Below, one piece after another: positions 49,201 through 58,048 of a stretch of DNA of 64,000 bases. The stretch spans positions 11,306,101-11,370,100 of the forward strand of contig JAJEKV010000015.1 of NCBI GenBank assembly GCA_021234155.1, read 5' to 3'. The notes beneath the pieces were generated by a model that did no database searches, had not been told where the DNA came from, and worked only from the letters and a program-made list of their open reading frames with translations. This DNA comes from Isoetes taiwanensis. Taxonomy: Eukaryota > Streptophyta > Lycopodiopsida > Isoetales > Isoetaceae. The position numbers were made by a program, and so were the translations under genes. How positions within the stretch are numbered: the first letter of the stretch is position 1; each line of letters begins with the position of its first letter.

Positions 49201-50060
49201 GATGTGTTTTGGCCCTTCAACATTCTCGCCATGAAACGCCATCTCCACTATATCCGAAGGTGCACCACATGGATGATGTTAGGTATCCCGTTTTTTGCAC
49301 TTGCCATGGCTGAATCTCCTCCGTTTGAAACGATGTTGGAAAGAGCATTGCACTACATGGTTAATTTGCCCGCTGGGTCGGGGTAAAAAGAGTTAATCGC
49401 CCGATGTTTGCCGCTTGATCCCGAGCTTTTGCAACAATATCTCAATGGTCGCTTTTTCTCAAAAGATATGGGACGCAGCTATTTTGGCCCAAGTGAAAAC
49501 CGGGTCATTATCATGCACACATAAATCCCACCTTGGCACCGGGGCCCCAAGCTTATTTGCTTGCTTCATTGTCCAGAACAAGCTTGTAGCTATTGCATCA
49601 ATTCGCACTGGGTCCCATGTGCTACGGATTGAGACAGTAGATGGAGTGGCCTTGAATTGCAAATGGAAGCTTAGACTATATGCCCAAGCTGCCGCCATGT
49701 GTTATTGAAGATGAAAGCCATACTCTTTCGCCGCCCCGCTTTTGAGATAGTCCCAATCATTTTTGACCTTAGCATTCCATTCCACGCCCACAACTTCTCG
49801 TGAGCACCATCCGTGCATGACTTGGCAAAAAGATACATACTTGAGGTTCTAGATAAACGCCTCGCGAATTACCGAGCCCCTCGTTAGTCATTATCTCCGC
49901 TTGTCTAGTACCATCATTATCGCAAAGGTTTTTCCCTTGAAAACCTTCGGTGTGGGGTTTTTAATCCTAGTAGTAATGATTGTACTAGCCCATTGTATGG
50001 GTCCCATGACCTATTGGTCTCCGTGGACGTTAAAAAAACTATTCTATTCTATTCTATTCA
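46290..50060 (+). pseudogene. LINE, unit 2 copy: endonuclease and reverse transcriptase remains
   Basis: The endonuclease-like part at 46647-47087 is open: LNPIAKDMDILLLMETW, then GQPGYGGVACYFKDAFAPY and GVFFGDFNARDR (the GDFNA-type motif). Reverse transcriptase landmarks are HDPSNYCMIMVSSIF at about 48208, YIIRQLMYADDVFTLH at about 48700 with the catalytic DD pair, and VWG-type C-terminal sequence near 49.09 kb. The 3' end carries GGTCCCATGACCTATTGGTC, CTCCGTGGACGTTAAAAAAA and (ATTCT)n at 50040-50059. Frameshifts are frequent and mostly at CAG/CTG. Confidence 0.8.
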
Positions 50061-50576
50061 TACAAATACATTATGACCATGCTATGGACCTGTTGCTCTA
50101 TTGCAAACCAAGAAGTATATATCATCACCATGCATTGATGCAAACAGATGAACTAAAGAACAACATTAAAATCTAGAAAACAAACTTTTATAGGTTGAGG
50201 GTTGAGAAGTTTTTGTTCCCTATATAGCAGCTTATTGTTTTCCCTAATCAATCAATTCTCTAACCCTTTTTCTCAGAAAACATCAGCATCTAAAGATGGC
50301 TATAACTTGAAAACAAATTACTAGGTTAGTCTTACTTATTATAATTGTTTAAATGAGTTTCAATGTTACTCACTTGGCTGATCTAGGTGGGACATCTGTC
50401 AGAAGGCCAGTGTCATGAACCTACGCGAGAACAAGAAAAATACGCAGAAAATATGCAAGAAATACGAAAGAAATACGCCAAGACCGACAAAAAATCTGAT
50501 ATATGAACAGGAATCAAGAGTGCAATGGCCCGAAGGCAAGCAGGAACACGAGACAGATGCCTAGAAGGCTTAAGAT

Positions 50577-50806
50577 TGGCATTGAACCAGAATGGTTCGA
50601 CAAGAAGAAGGTGCCTCCTTATATATCTAGGCCAACGGTCAGGATCGCGCCACTCCAATGTATGAGATCGCGCCAAGTGGCACGCATGCATTTAGGTTCT
50701 AGAATATTCTAGAACCTCCTGGAGATAGTCCCACATATAAAAAAGACGTGAAGGAATGTCTTTAATAAATATTGGTAGCGCACTTGGCAAGGGTGTGTGA
50801 CTCACA
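50577..50806 (-). repeat. terminal repeat (3' LTR-like)
   Basis: 230 bp, about 93 percent identical by eye to 52634-52863. It contains the palindrome GGTTCTAGAATATTCTAGAACC and a TTATATA box. It ends inside the tRNA-like segment at 50772-50846. Confidence 0.7.
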
Positions 50807-50846
50807 ACTGGAAGGTTGCGAGTTCAAACCATGTCTTGTGCAACTA
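50772..50846 (+). other. tRNA-like sequence with box A and box B resemblance
   Basis: TTGGTAGCGCACTTGGCAAG resembles a D-arm/box A, and GGTTGCGAGTTCAAACC is close to a T-arm/box B, 41 bp downstream. No acceptor stem can be drawn, so it is a tRNA-derived SINE head or relict, not a tRNA gene. The LTR-like repeat ends between the two boxes. The unit 1 counterpart is at 34339-34412. Confidence 0.55.
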
Positions 50847-51188
50847 CTCTTTTGCATCTGTGTGACGACCATCTTTTGTACATGCTAGTATAATGTTCGT
50901 ATGATACGAATATCCGTATGGTCGTCACACCATCCCCCTCCTACGATGGTGCTGATCTGCATGATAACAATAACGTGCTTGGACCTGGAGGAGATGGTGC
51001 TGAAGATCATCCTGGATCATGCGGAGCTTCTCGAGCCTGTCCTCGGCACTGGGATTGACTGAGTCATATCCAAGAGCAGTGAAAGACCACCGGGGATACA
51101 TGCCGAAATTAATAAAGAAGGGAGTCTGGCCTGTAGAGGCATGGACAGAATTATTGTAAGCAAATTCTGCCAGCGGTAGCCAATCAAA

Positions 51189-51962
51189 TCAGTCATCCTG
51201 CTGATAATTGATGAAGCATCGCAAATACTGCTCAAGTGTTTGATTAATGCGCTTCACCTGCCCATTGGTCTCTGGGTGATGTCCGAAAGAGAGTGAACAT
51301 TCCACATGCAAGAGTTGCAATAGACGGTTCCAAAAGCTAGCAACAAACTGAGGGCCGCGATCACTGACAATGTTATCTGGTAAGCCATGGAGTCGAACCA
51401 CCTCTCGAAGCAAGAGAACCATTGTGGCTTCACTGGAGATAGAAGTGTTGCAAGAAATGAAATATGTCATCTTGGAAAAACGATCAACAACAACAAGAAT
51501 GGCGTCATGGCCCTGGGAGGATGGAAGCTCGACAATAAAATCCACTGAAATACTCTTCCAAGGACCGGCTGGAACTGGTAAAGGCTGAAGCAGGCCATGT
51601 GGGCGGTGCTTGGGAGCTTTTGCACGACGACAAATATCACATGAGCGTACAAAAGTCTCAACAGTGCGGCGGAGACCTGGCCACCAATAATCTCGAGCAA
51701 TAAGTTCCAGAGTCTTGGCAATGCCAAAATGGCCGACGAGAGGAGAACCATGACAGGACTGCAGAACTTGAAGTCGAGGGGCACGAAACAAAAGTCCATC
51801 TCGAACCTCAAAATGATCATAGTCCAACCTCTTTTGTCGGGAAGATGATGCTGAGCCAAGCTGTGATATTATGTCCTCCGCTAATGGCTCAGAAGAAAGA
51901 GATGCTCGAACAGACTCCAACAAGGACGTATCATAAGGCCTCTCGAACAAAGTGATGGCCAT
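51189..51962 (-). CDS. Ty3/gypsy integrase
   Basis: 257 aa, open and error-free. It holds the zinc-binding region with HFGIAKTLELIARDYWWPG and CDICRRAKAPKH, then the catalytic core: D in ISVDFIVELPSSQGHDA, D in NIVSDRGPQFVASFWNR and E in HHPETNGQVKRINQTLEQY. The segment DAILVVVDRFSKMTYFI is typical of plant gypsy elements. Integrase joins the cDNA copy to host DNA. The C-terminal domain beyond NYQQDD is cut off in this frame. It is read on the same strand as, and downstream of, the RNase H segment. Confidence 0.9.
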   Translation of the reverse strand: MAITLFERPYDTSLLESVRASLSSEPLAEDIISQLGSASSSRQKRLDYDHFEVRDGLLFRAPRLQVLQSCHGSPLVGHFGIAKTLELIARDYWWPGLRRTVETFVRSCDICRRAKAPKHRPHGLLQPLPVPAGPWKSISVDFIVELPSSQGHDAILVVVDRFSKMTYFISCNTSISSEATMVLLLREVVRLHGLPDNIVSDRGPQFVASFWNRLLQLLHVECSLSFGHHPETNGQVKRINQTLEQYLRCFINYQQDD

Positions 51963-52121
51963 GAGTTGTAAACGATCAAGCCCTAGAATAACCTATGATT
52001 GCTGATCAAATGCAGGCTCCCCCACCTTAGGTTCGAAATAAGATATGCGAGAAAGAGCATCTGGTTTCCCTTGAAGCATGTCAGGCCGAAACTTGATGAT
52101 GAAATCAAAGCAGGATAGCAC

Positions 52122-52613
52122 CTATGTATGCCACCGAGCCTGACGACGATTAAGAACTCGAGTAGACTGAAAATACTCTAGATTGCGATGGTCCGTATAC
52201 ATAGTCACCTTATGAGGAGAACCCTCAAGAAATCGTTGCCACTCCTGGAAAGAGTCAACGATCGCCAAAAGTTCTTTATCATAAATAGGATAGTTGATTT
52301 CTGCAATCTGGAACTTTCGGGAATGATAGGCGATCGGGTGCAGCTCATGATCATCCTCCTCTTGCGACAAGATGCTGCTAAGAGCAAAATCTGATGCATC
52401 AGCTTCGAGAATATAGGGATGCGCAGGATCCGGGTGTGCAAGAACAGGTGATGCTGTAAAAGCATACTTCAGAGTGATGAATGATGATTCTGCTTCAATT
52501 GTCCACTTAAAAGGAACATCCTTCCTGGTGAGACGAGCTCTGAATAGTCCTTGATAAAGCTGCGATAAAAATTGGCAAATCCCAAGGAGCACTGTACATC
52601 TTTGACCGAGCAC
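52122..52613 (-). pseudogene. Ty3/gypsy RNase H with the end of reverse transcriptase
   Basis: Begins at the tail of the reverse transcriptase connection (GICQFLSQLYQGLFRARLT), then FKWTIEAESSFITLKYAF, YILEADASDFALSSILSQ (first catalytic acid of RNase H), YDKELLAIVDSFQEW and TMYTDHRNLEYF. The reverse transcriptase core upstream is deleted: the terminal repeat starts about 20 bp beyond the ORF. RNase H would degrade the RNA strand of the hybrid; this fragment is not functional alone. Confidence 0.85.
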
Positions 52614-52633
52614 TGTACATTCCGGTTCAAGAC

Positions 52634-52863
52634 TGGCATTGAACCGGAATGGTTCGACAAGAAGGAGGTGCCTCCTTATATATCTAGGCCAACGGTCAAG
52701 ATCGCGCTACTCCAATGGATGAGATTGCGCCAAGTGTCGCGCATGTATTTAGGTTCTAGAATATTCTAGAACCTCCTGGACATAGTCCCACATATGAGGA
52801 AGACGTGAAGGAATGTCTTTAACAAATATTGGTAGCGCACTTGGCAAGGGTGTATGACTCACA
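52634..52863 (-). repeat. terminal repeat (5' LTR-like)
   Basis: 230 bp, same ends as 50577-50806. The flank after 52863 is a LINE endonuclease fragment. Confidence 0.7.
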
Positions 52864-52864
52864 A

Positions 52865-53030
52865 TTGCTTATGTGTATAATCGTTACATATGGTCAAACT
52901 CTATTGCACAAATAGTAGTGCCATTTTTGTTGCTGCATGTTACTTCTATCATGATAATATGATATACATTACAATAATTCTTATGGTGATCTTTATGGTG
53001 ACATTTTTCAATTCAAGAAGTACATAAATT
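52865..53030 (+). pseudogene. LINE endonuclease fragment, unit 2
   Basis: TATAATCGTTACATATGGTC through TTATGGTGACATTTTTCAAT parallels the endonuclease region of the long LINE at 46.88-47.04 kb. Diverged and non-coding. Confidence 0.6.
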
Positions 53031-53163
53031 GCAGGTTAAGGGGAAGGGAATTCCCTTTTTGCACAATCGACATAAAGTTGTAGATTAGACCAGTCTGATT
53101 TAAAAGAAAAAATACATTGAGCTGATTAAGGAGTTGTAAGTAAGTGAGAATGAGAGGGCAACC

Positions 53164-53792
53164 ATGGCAGAAGAGCTGCATGCAATTGAAGTTAGCTTAG
53201 CTGCAGAGGCTAAGCCAAATAAGACATTTCGGGTGGAGCTTGAAGAGAGCAAGAAAAAGGTTGAGGATTTGAAGACCTCAATGGGCAAAAGTATGCTGGT
53301 GGGGTACAAAAAAACGTGACCCCAGCACTTAGATCAGCAACTTGCACCTACTATTCTATCATAGTATTCCACTTGTCATTCATTGGAGCATCTACCTGCA
53401 CAATCAAAGGATTTTTTGTCAGCACATGTAGATCAAGTTTTGAACTCACCTATAATTCAGCAAGCTTCACCTTTAGATCTACTTCTGCTAGTGAAGATTA
53501 TGTGTCGTCTTCTGGATCTAAAAAAGTGGTGGAGGATGCATTGTTGAGTCCTAAAAGACTGTCAAAGAGAAGAGCAGCTACTCAGGATATGGATTGAAGC
53601 AGCTAACAAAAAGAAAAGAAAAGATGTTGAAGTTGCAAAAAATAGAAGCAAAGGTATCAATAAGACAAAGAATGCAGGTGCTACTGATGTGAAGAAGTAT
53701 AATTTCAAGTGGAGGGCATTGGCTGCAGATATGGAAATTGTTAAAGAGGAAAGTGAGCAAGCTAAGAAACAAATAGGAGAAGAATTAAAATA
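53164..53792 (+). pseudogene. basic coiled-coil protein segments of unknown origin
   Basis: A first open segment (53164-53319) begins MAEELHAIEVSLAAEAKPNK and contains a coiled coil (VELEESKKKVEDLKTSMG). A second (about 53400-53596) reads SSGSKKVVEDALLSPKRLSK. A third, in another frame (about 53594-53792), reads KKKRKDVEVAKNRSKGINK, then FKWRALAADMEIVKEES and ends GEELK with a stop. The frames could be exons, but no consistent splice sites join them. Possibly the N-terminal protein of another DNA element. Confidence 0.4.
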
Positions 53793-55745
53793 AAGGGGCA
53801 CAATTGGTTGAAGAAGGGACACAAACAATTGAAAAAGAGGAAGAGGTCAAATCTAAGAAGGAAGGGACCTTTCGTTGATGCCTAAAATGATATGCCATCA
53901 AGTGGATCTGGCAATGACACTACAAGTATCAAAATGATTGCAATTATGGAGGTCTTAAGAGGCGATTCAAGTGTGTCTCTAAGATCTTTGATTTAGCTAC
54001 TAATATTTGAATGCTCAGGTCAGTTGTACTAGAAGTATCAAACTGTTGAACGTTTAAATATTTGTACCTAACAGGTTAATATTATTTCAAGTGTTTCATT
54101 ATTTTGTTTCTATTCACACCAAAATTGTGCCATCTCTTGTTGTTGCTTATACAGAGTACCAGCGACAATGTCAAACTTTTGCATCCATTCTTTTTTAAAT
54201 GAACTGACATAGAGGAGAAGACAAGCTAGACAAGGGAACATGCTCATATCTGGAGCATCCAAACTCAAATGAGAATATTCTTTGGTGCATTAGAAAGATT
54301 ATTCTTTGATCTTTCCATGATGTGCATGCTGTAGAGGTTCTTTGCTGGTGCCCACCATTGTGGGTCTGGTCAATTTTGGCTCTCTCAAGTCTTTTGCGCT
54401 AGTAGCACCTTTTCCCTCATATCTCGAGCATCCAAACTCAGATCGGAGTGTTCTTTAGTGCATTACAAAGCTTATTCCATGATCTAATTTGAAGCCATTG
54501 ATATGTAGTAAGCCAACGATTTTTACACAATTTTTGTTACAATAGTATAAAGTTTGCTTCTACAAATTGTCAACTTCTTTTGTTGCACCTCATTTGCAAA
54601 CATCATTTGAATTATCCAAATTATTCGTTTGTGATTGTTCGCTCCATTCATGGTGCATAGTATTTCATTGCGAACGGAAACGTGATTTGTTGAAGGCAAA
54701 GCAAAGCATACCATATATATGTTATAAAGATATGCCAACCTTCAATTGCAAACCTTATCACATAATTATCAAATCTATTAGTCATATTTCATCAGAGTAA
54801 GAAATTAAATTATGTAGTCAAATTCAATCATTAAATAAATTACAAGAAATAATACTCAAGCCTAAAGATAGCCTTATGAAGTTGTTATTTCATAATTGCC
54901 AGCCCTAGTGACTGCACGAATACCCTTGTAAGCATGATATTCAATATTTTGGCATTCCATCTTATCTACTTTCAGGCCTGAAAGCACAACTCCAAGAATC
55001 TTGAAGCGAACTAGTAAGGTGGGACGCTCTTGTAAATTCTTTATACCAGGTTCCAATTGCAGCGACCATGTAGATATCTGCAATTAAAGGATATCAGAAA
55101 ATTCTTTCTATGCCAATAAAGTAAAGTAAGTCATTATAATGATCACAATGCACTCTAGAAATACTATTTAGTACACCTCATCAAATACATAGAAAAACCT
55201 TAGTAAAAATCATACAAAAACATAAAAAAAAACCCCTGTTATTGTGCTATATATTGCATCTCTTGATTTAAGAATCTTTAACATATTCTTCAGCATGGTA
55301 ACCATCTCAGAGGGACTAGTTTTTCAGTACAAGAGGACCTGCAAAAGAAATGGACAGTGTACAGGGGAGGCACAGTAATTATTCTAGATCAATGGCCTTC
55401 CAATCCTTGGACTGACTATGTCTAGATAATTTAAGTAGCACAAAATTACCATTAGCATTAGCATTATCTTTTTCTTTATATTTTTTGGGCTTCCATGCCC
55501 CTTTTGATATTTAGGTCCCATGGCCAATTTGGTCTCCGTGAACGTTAAAAATCTATCTATCCATTAATTTAAGTTTTCTTGCCATGGATAAGATTTCAGT
55601 TTTTATTATGTCTATATCTTGGATATTGTGGCTATTGAATCTGCGTGTTTGGAGTGTTGGTGGTCAGCATCTACTATCTTTAGATTTTTATTTTCAGTAA
55701 ATGCAGTTTCTTTGTTATATATTGTCAGATGAGTGTTATGTGACT
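53793..55745. other. non-coding end of duplication unit 2
   Basis: No gene recognised. At 55500-55560 it carries the LINE terminal boxes GGTCCCATGGCCAATTTGGT and CTCCGTGAACGTTAAAAATC, then CTATCTATCC, a plus-strand LINE 3' end shared with 39.09-39.17 kb. Confidence 0.5.
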
Positions 55746-56090
55746 TTAACTCAATAGAAGACACATTTCCATGCCATGCATTTGATTATTTTGAGATATA
55801 TAGGATACATTTACTGATTATCACTCACATTGCAAATCTAGTTAAGAAACTTTGTACATAATCATGTTTTCTTCTTATTCACATAGATTTACATGCTCTC
55901 ACTCTTTTCCTTATTATAACGCTAAATTCCAGCCATATATTGAACTTTATGCCAAGATATGTTGGATTCTTATAATATCTATCTATTTATTATATGTTGG
56001 TTTCTCATTTATAGTGATTGGATTTATAACGCCATTATATGCCGGATGGAGAGACCCTTTTTAAGTACTATGTAGAATCTCAGAAGAAAC
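55746..56090. other. unique AT-rich sequence right of the duplication
   Basis: The similarity between the two units stops at the left edge. The open frame 55852-56064 is hydrophobic and AT-driven, without a recognised motif. Confidence 0.4.
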
Positions 56091-56099
56091 TCTCTTAGC

Positions 56100-57462
56100 T
56101 TGGTTGCATGGCATATGCCACTATTAGGAAACTTAGGAGTTTGCAGTATGCAACCAATGATAGACAATTGATTTACATGCATGATTCAACATAAGTTGCT
56201 TCTTTAGTATAGGCCAACATTACCTCATAGGTTGAACACCATTATCGTCCTATAGTTCCCAGGCTCTTCCAGGCAGCCATTGGAAGCTATTTTCATATGA
56301 AAAACTTCTGTAATAGGAGCAGAATAATTGACTGGGAGATCAAGTGTTACCTGTTTAATATAGTGGTTGCGTCGACACAACTATATGGAATAGAGGCATA
56401 GGGGCCCGGCCTATCAGACAAAAAGTGGGACAAGCAAGAAGGGATTTTTAGGCAATGGTATAGACATGAGTTCAGAGTGCGGGCAAACACACTTCTGACA
56501 GCCATGGTATATGAGACAAGTCAGAGACCAATGGAGGTAAGAGCATGGGAAAGGACCGTCAGATACTTGATGAAAGGCAACAGGGGATGTCACACTGGGA
56601 AGCTTCAACAATCGCAATCAGCGAATCAGCCAAGTCACATATCATCACAGGCAGCGGGTGGTTCAAGGAGGTGGCCAGAGAGATGGGGGTTAAACCTGAG
56701 TGATCTAGTAAATGAAGGAAAATGGAATGAAGGCTGGACCGAAATAGCGACGCATGGTTCCAAAAACATAGCGGTCCCAAAACACTCTGGCTAACAGCAA
56801 TCTTCAACCCGGATCAACAAATAGGACAACAGATGTATAGAGACAATCTAATAGGGAAGAAAAGAAGGGACACCTTGGCAAGATTTAGGATGGGGAGCCA
56901 CGATTTAAGAATCGAAAAAGACAGGTGGAGGAAAGTAGAAAGGGAGAACCGGATCTACAGAATCTGTAACACAGGGAAAGTAGAGGACGAGAACCACATG
57001 CTCAACAATCTTACAATGTATGAAGACATCAGAAGCAAATACAGGAGTATAAGTTGAGAACAGCCAGCACATATCCTAATGACAAGAGTGGATACAATAA
57101 AAGACCTGGCAGATGCAATCAGGGATATGATAACTACACATCGGGAGGTGCACAAAGAAAGAAGGCATAATATGGATCACCGGAAAGTTGGGACATTGGA
57201 GCCCTCAAAAAAGCTCAGCTAAAAGCTGATGATAGCGACTCACCACCGCGCGGCCATGATGCCGAATATAAGCGGGGTGTCGTTACCAATAGAAAATAAA
57301 AAAAGCCCTCCGAAAGAGCTACAATGTATCAGCGTGTTGCGCAAGTAGCACCCTTTGGGAGCTCGCCCATTATACATCAATCCGGGGGCCTCAGAAGACT
57401 AGGGACAATAATTCTATTCTATTCTATTCTATTCTATTCTATTCTATTTATAAATGGGATTT
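56100..57462 (+). pseudogene. 5'-truncated LINE with (ATTCT)n tail
   Basis: ORF2 C-terminal region: VVASTQLYGIEA near 56370 (stop TAG where a Trp is expected), FRQWYRHEFRVRANTLLTA, RPMEVRAWERTVRYLMKGN, then after a frame change MYRDNLIGKKRRDTLARFRM and YRICNTGKVEDENHMLNN, which resembles the Cys/His-containing end of LINE ORF2. The 3' end has GAAAGAGCTACAATG, then GGGACAATA and about eight ATTCT units (57411-57450). The body is only distantly similar to the LINE in the duplicated units, yet the tail is the same. Confidence 0.65.
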
Positions 57463-58048
57463 TCTTTTCATTTTGCATTCATAAAGCCAAGTGGGGCCAA
57501 GGTTTCCCAGACTTGGTGTATTATCCCAATTCTTAACTTTTCTAACATATCATTCCATTTGCCATGCAATTGGCACATGGCACAACTGTTACATATAATC
57601 TCAATTGCTTCCACATTATTGGAAAAGCAGGAATTTCTCTTTATTTGGCAGTCATAAAGTCAACTGGGGGCGCACACATGCAGCCGTAAACATCAATTGA
57701 TGAATCACCCTCACCACACTATCACCCTCACCACACTCTACAACCACAACAATTGCAGCAAAAATTGTCCCATCTCAAAGTACTGATAGTTTGTAATGCT
57801 GGCAATGCCGGGCATCTCTTACTAGTCATGATAGTAATGGGCATTCTTATTGCTTTTAAGCACTTGGCCTGAAATTATTAGTGTGATCAAGTACCAATTT
57901 TGCTCATACTTGAATGTGAGGATGACTATTGCAAAGGGGAAAATGAAATTATTGATGAGGATAAATACATTAGTTCACAAGAGCTCGTGAGCTACCATAA
58001 AGATGGATTTGAAAACGTCAAAATTAGATCACCTTTAAAAGCTACATA
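57463..58048. other. 3' flank of VPS3
   Basis: Non-coding. It holds a short tandem repeat TATCACCCTCACCACAC near 57720-57738. The plus-strand frame 57900-58133 lies antisense to the last VPS3 exon and is not considered a gene. AT-rich sequence downstream of the stop probably contains the polyadenylation site. Confidence 0.5.

Larger units (their letters stand above)
50577..52863 (-). mobile_element. gutted Ty3/gypsy LTR retrotransposon
   Basis: Direct repeats of 230 bp each bound the element (50577-50806 and 52634-52863). On the minus strand they begin TGTGAGTC and end GGTTCAATGCCA, the usual TG...CA form. Only RNase H and integrase remain between them. Gag, protease and most of the reverse transcriptase are missing, and the 5' terminal repeat abuts the RNase H region directly. 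No matching 5-bp target duplication is visible (AAGAT against ATTGC), which fits rearrangement after insertion. Confidence 0.75.
39361..55745 (+). repeat. 16.4-kb tandem duplication, unit 2
   Basis: Collinear with 22926-39360. Noisy at CAG/CTG sites up to about 50.6 kb and clean beyond. The right end loses similarity after ACTCAATA near 55752. Confidence 0.95.

Noticed and set aside
30200-50600. Frameshifts and stops in LINE, gypsy and transposase copies taken as real decay
   Set aside because: The breaks sit at CAG/CTG positions that are intact in the clean copy, so sequence error is the better explanation for most of them.
50772-50846. True tRNA gene
   Set aside because: Box A and box B resemblance only; no 7-bp acceptor stem or proper anticodon arm can be drawn.
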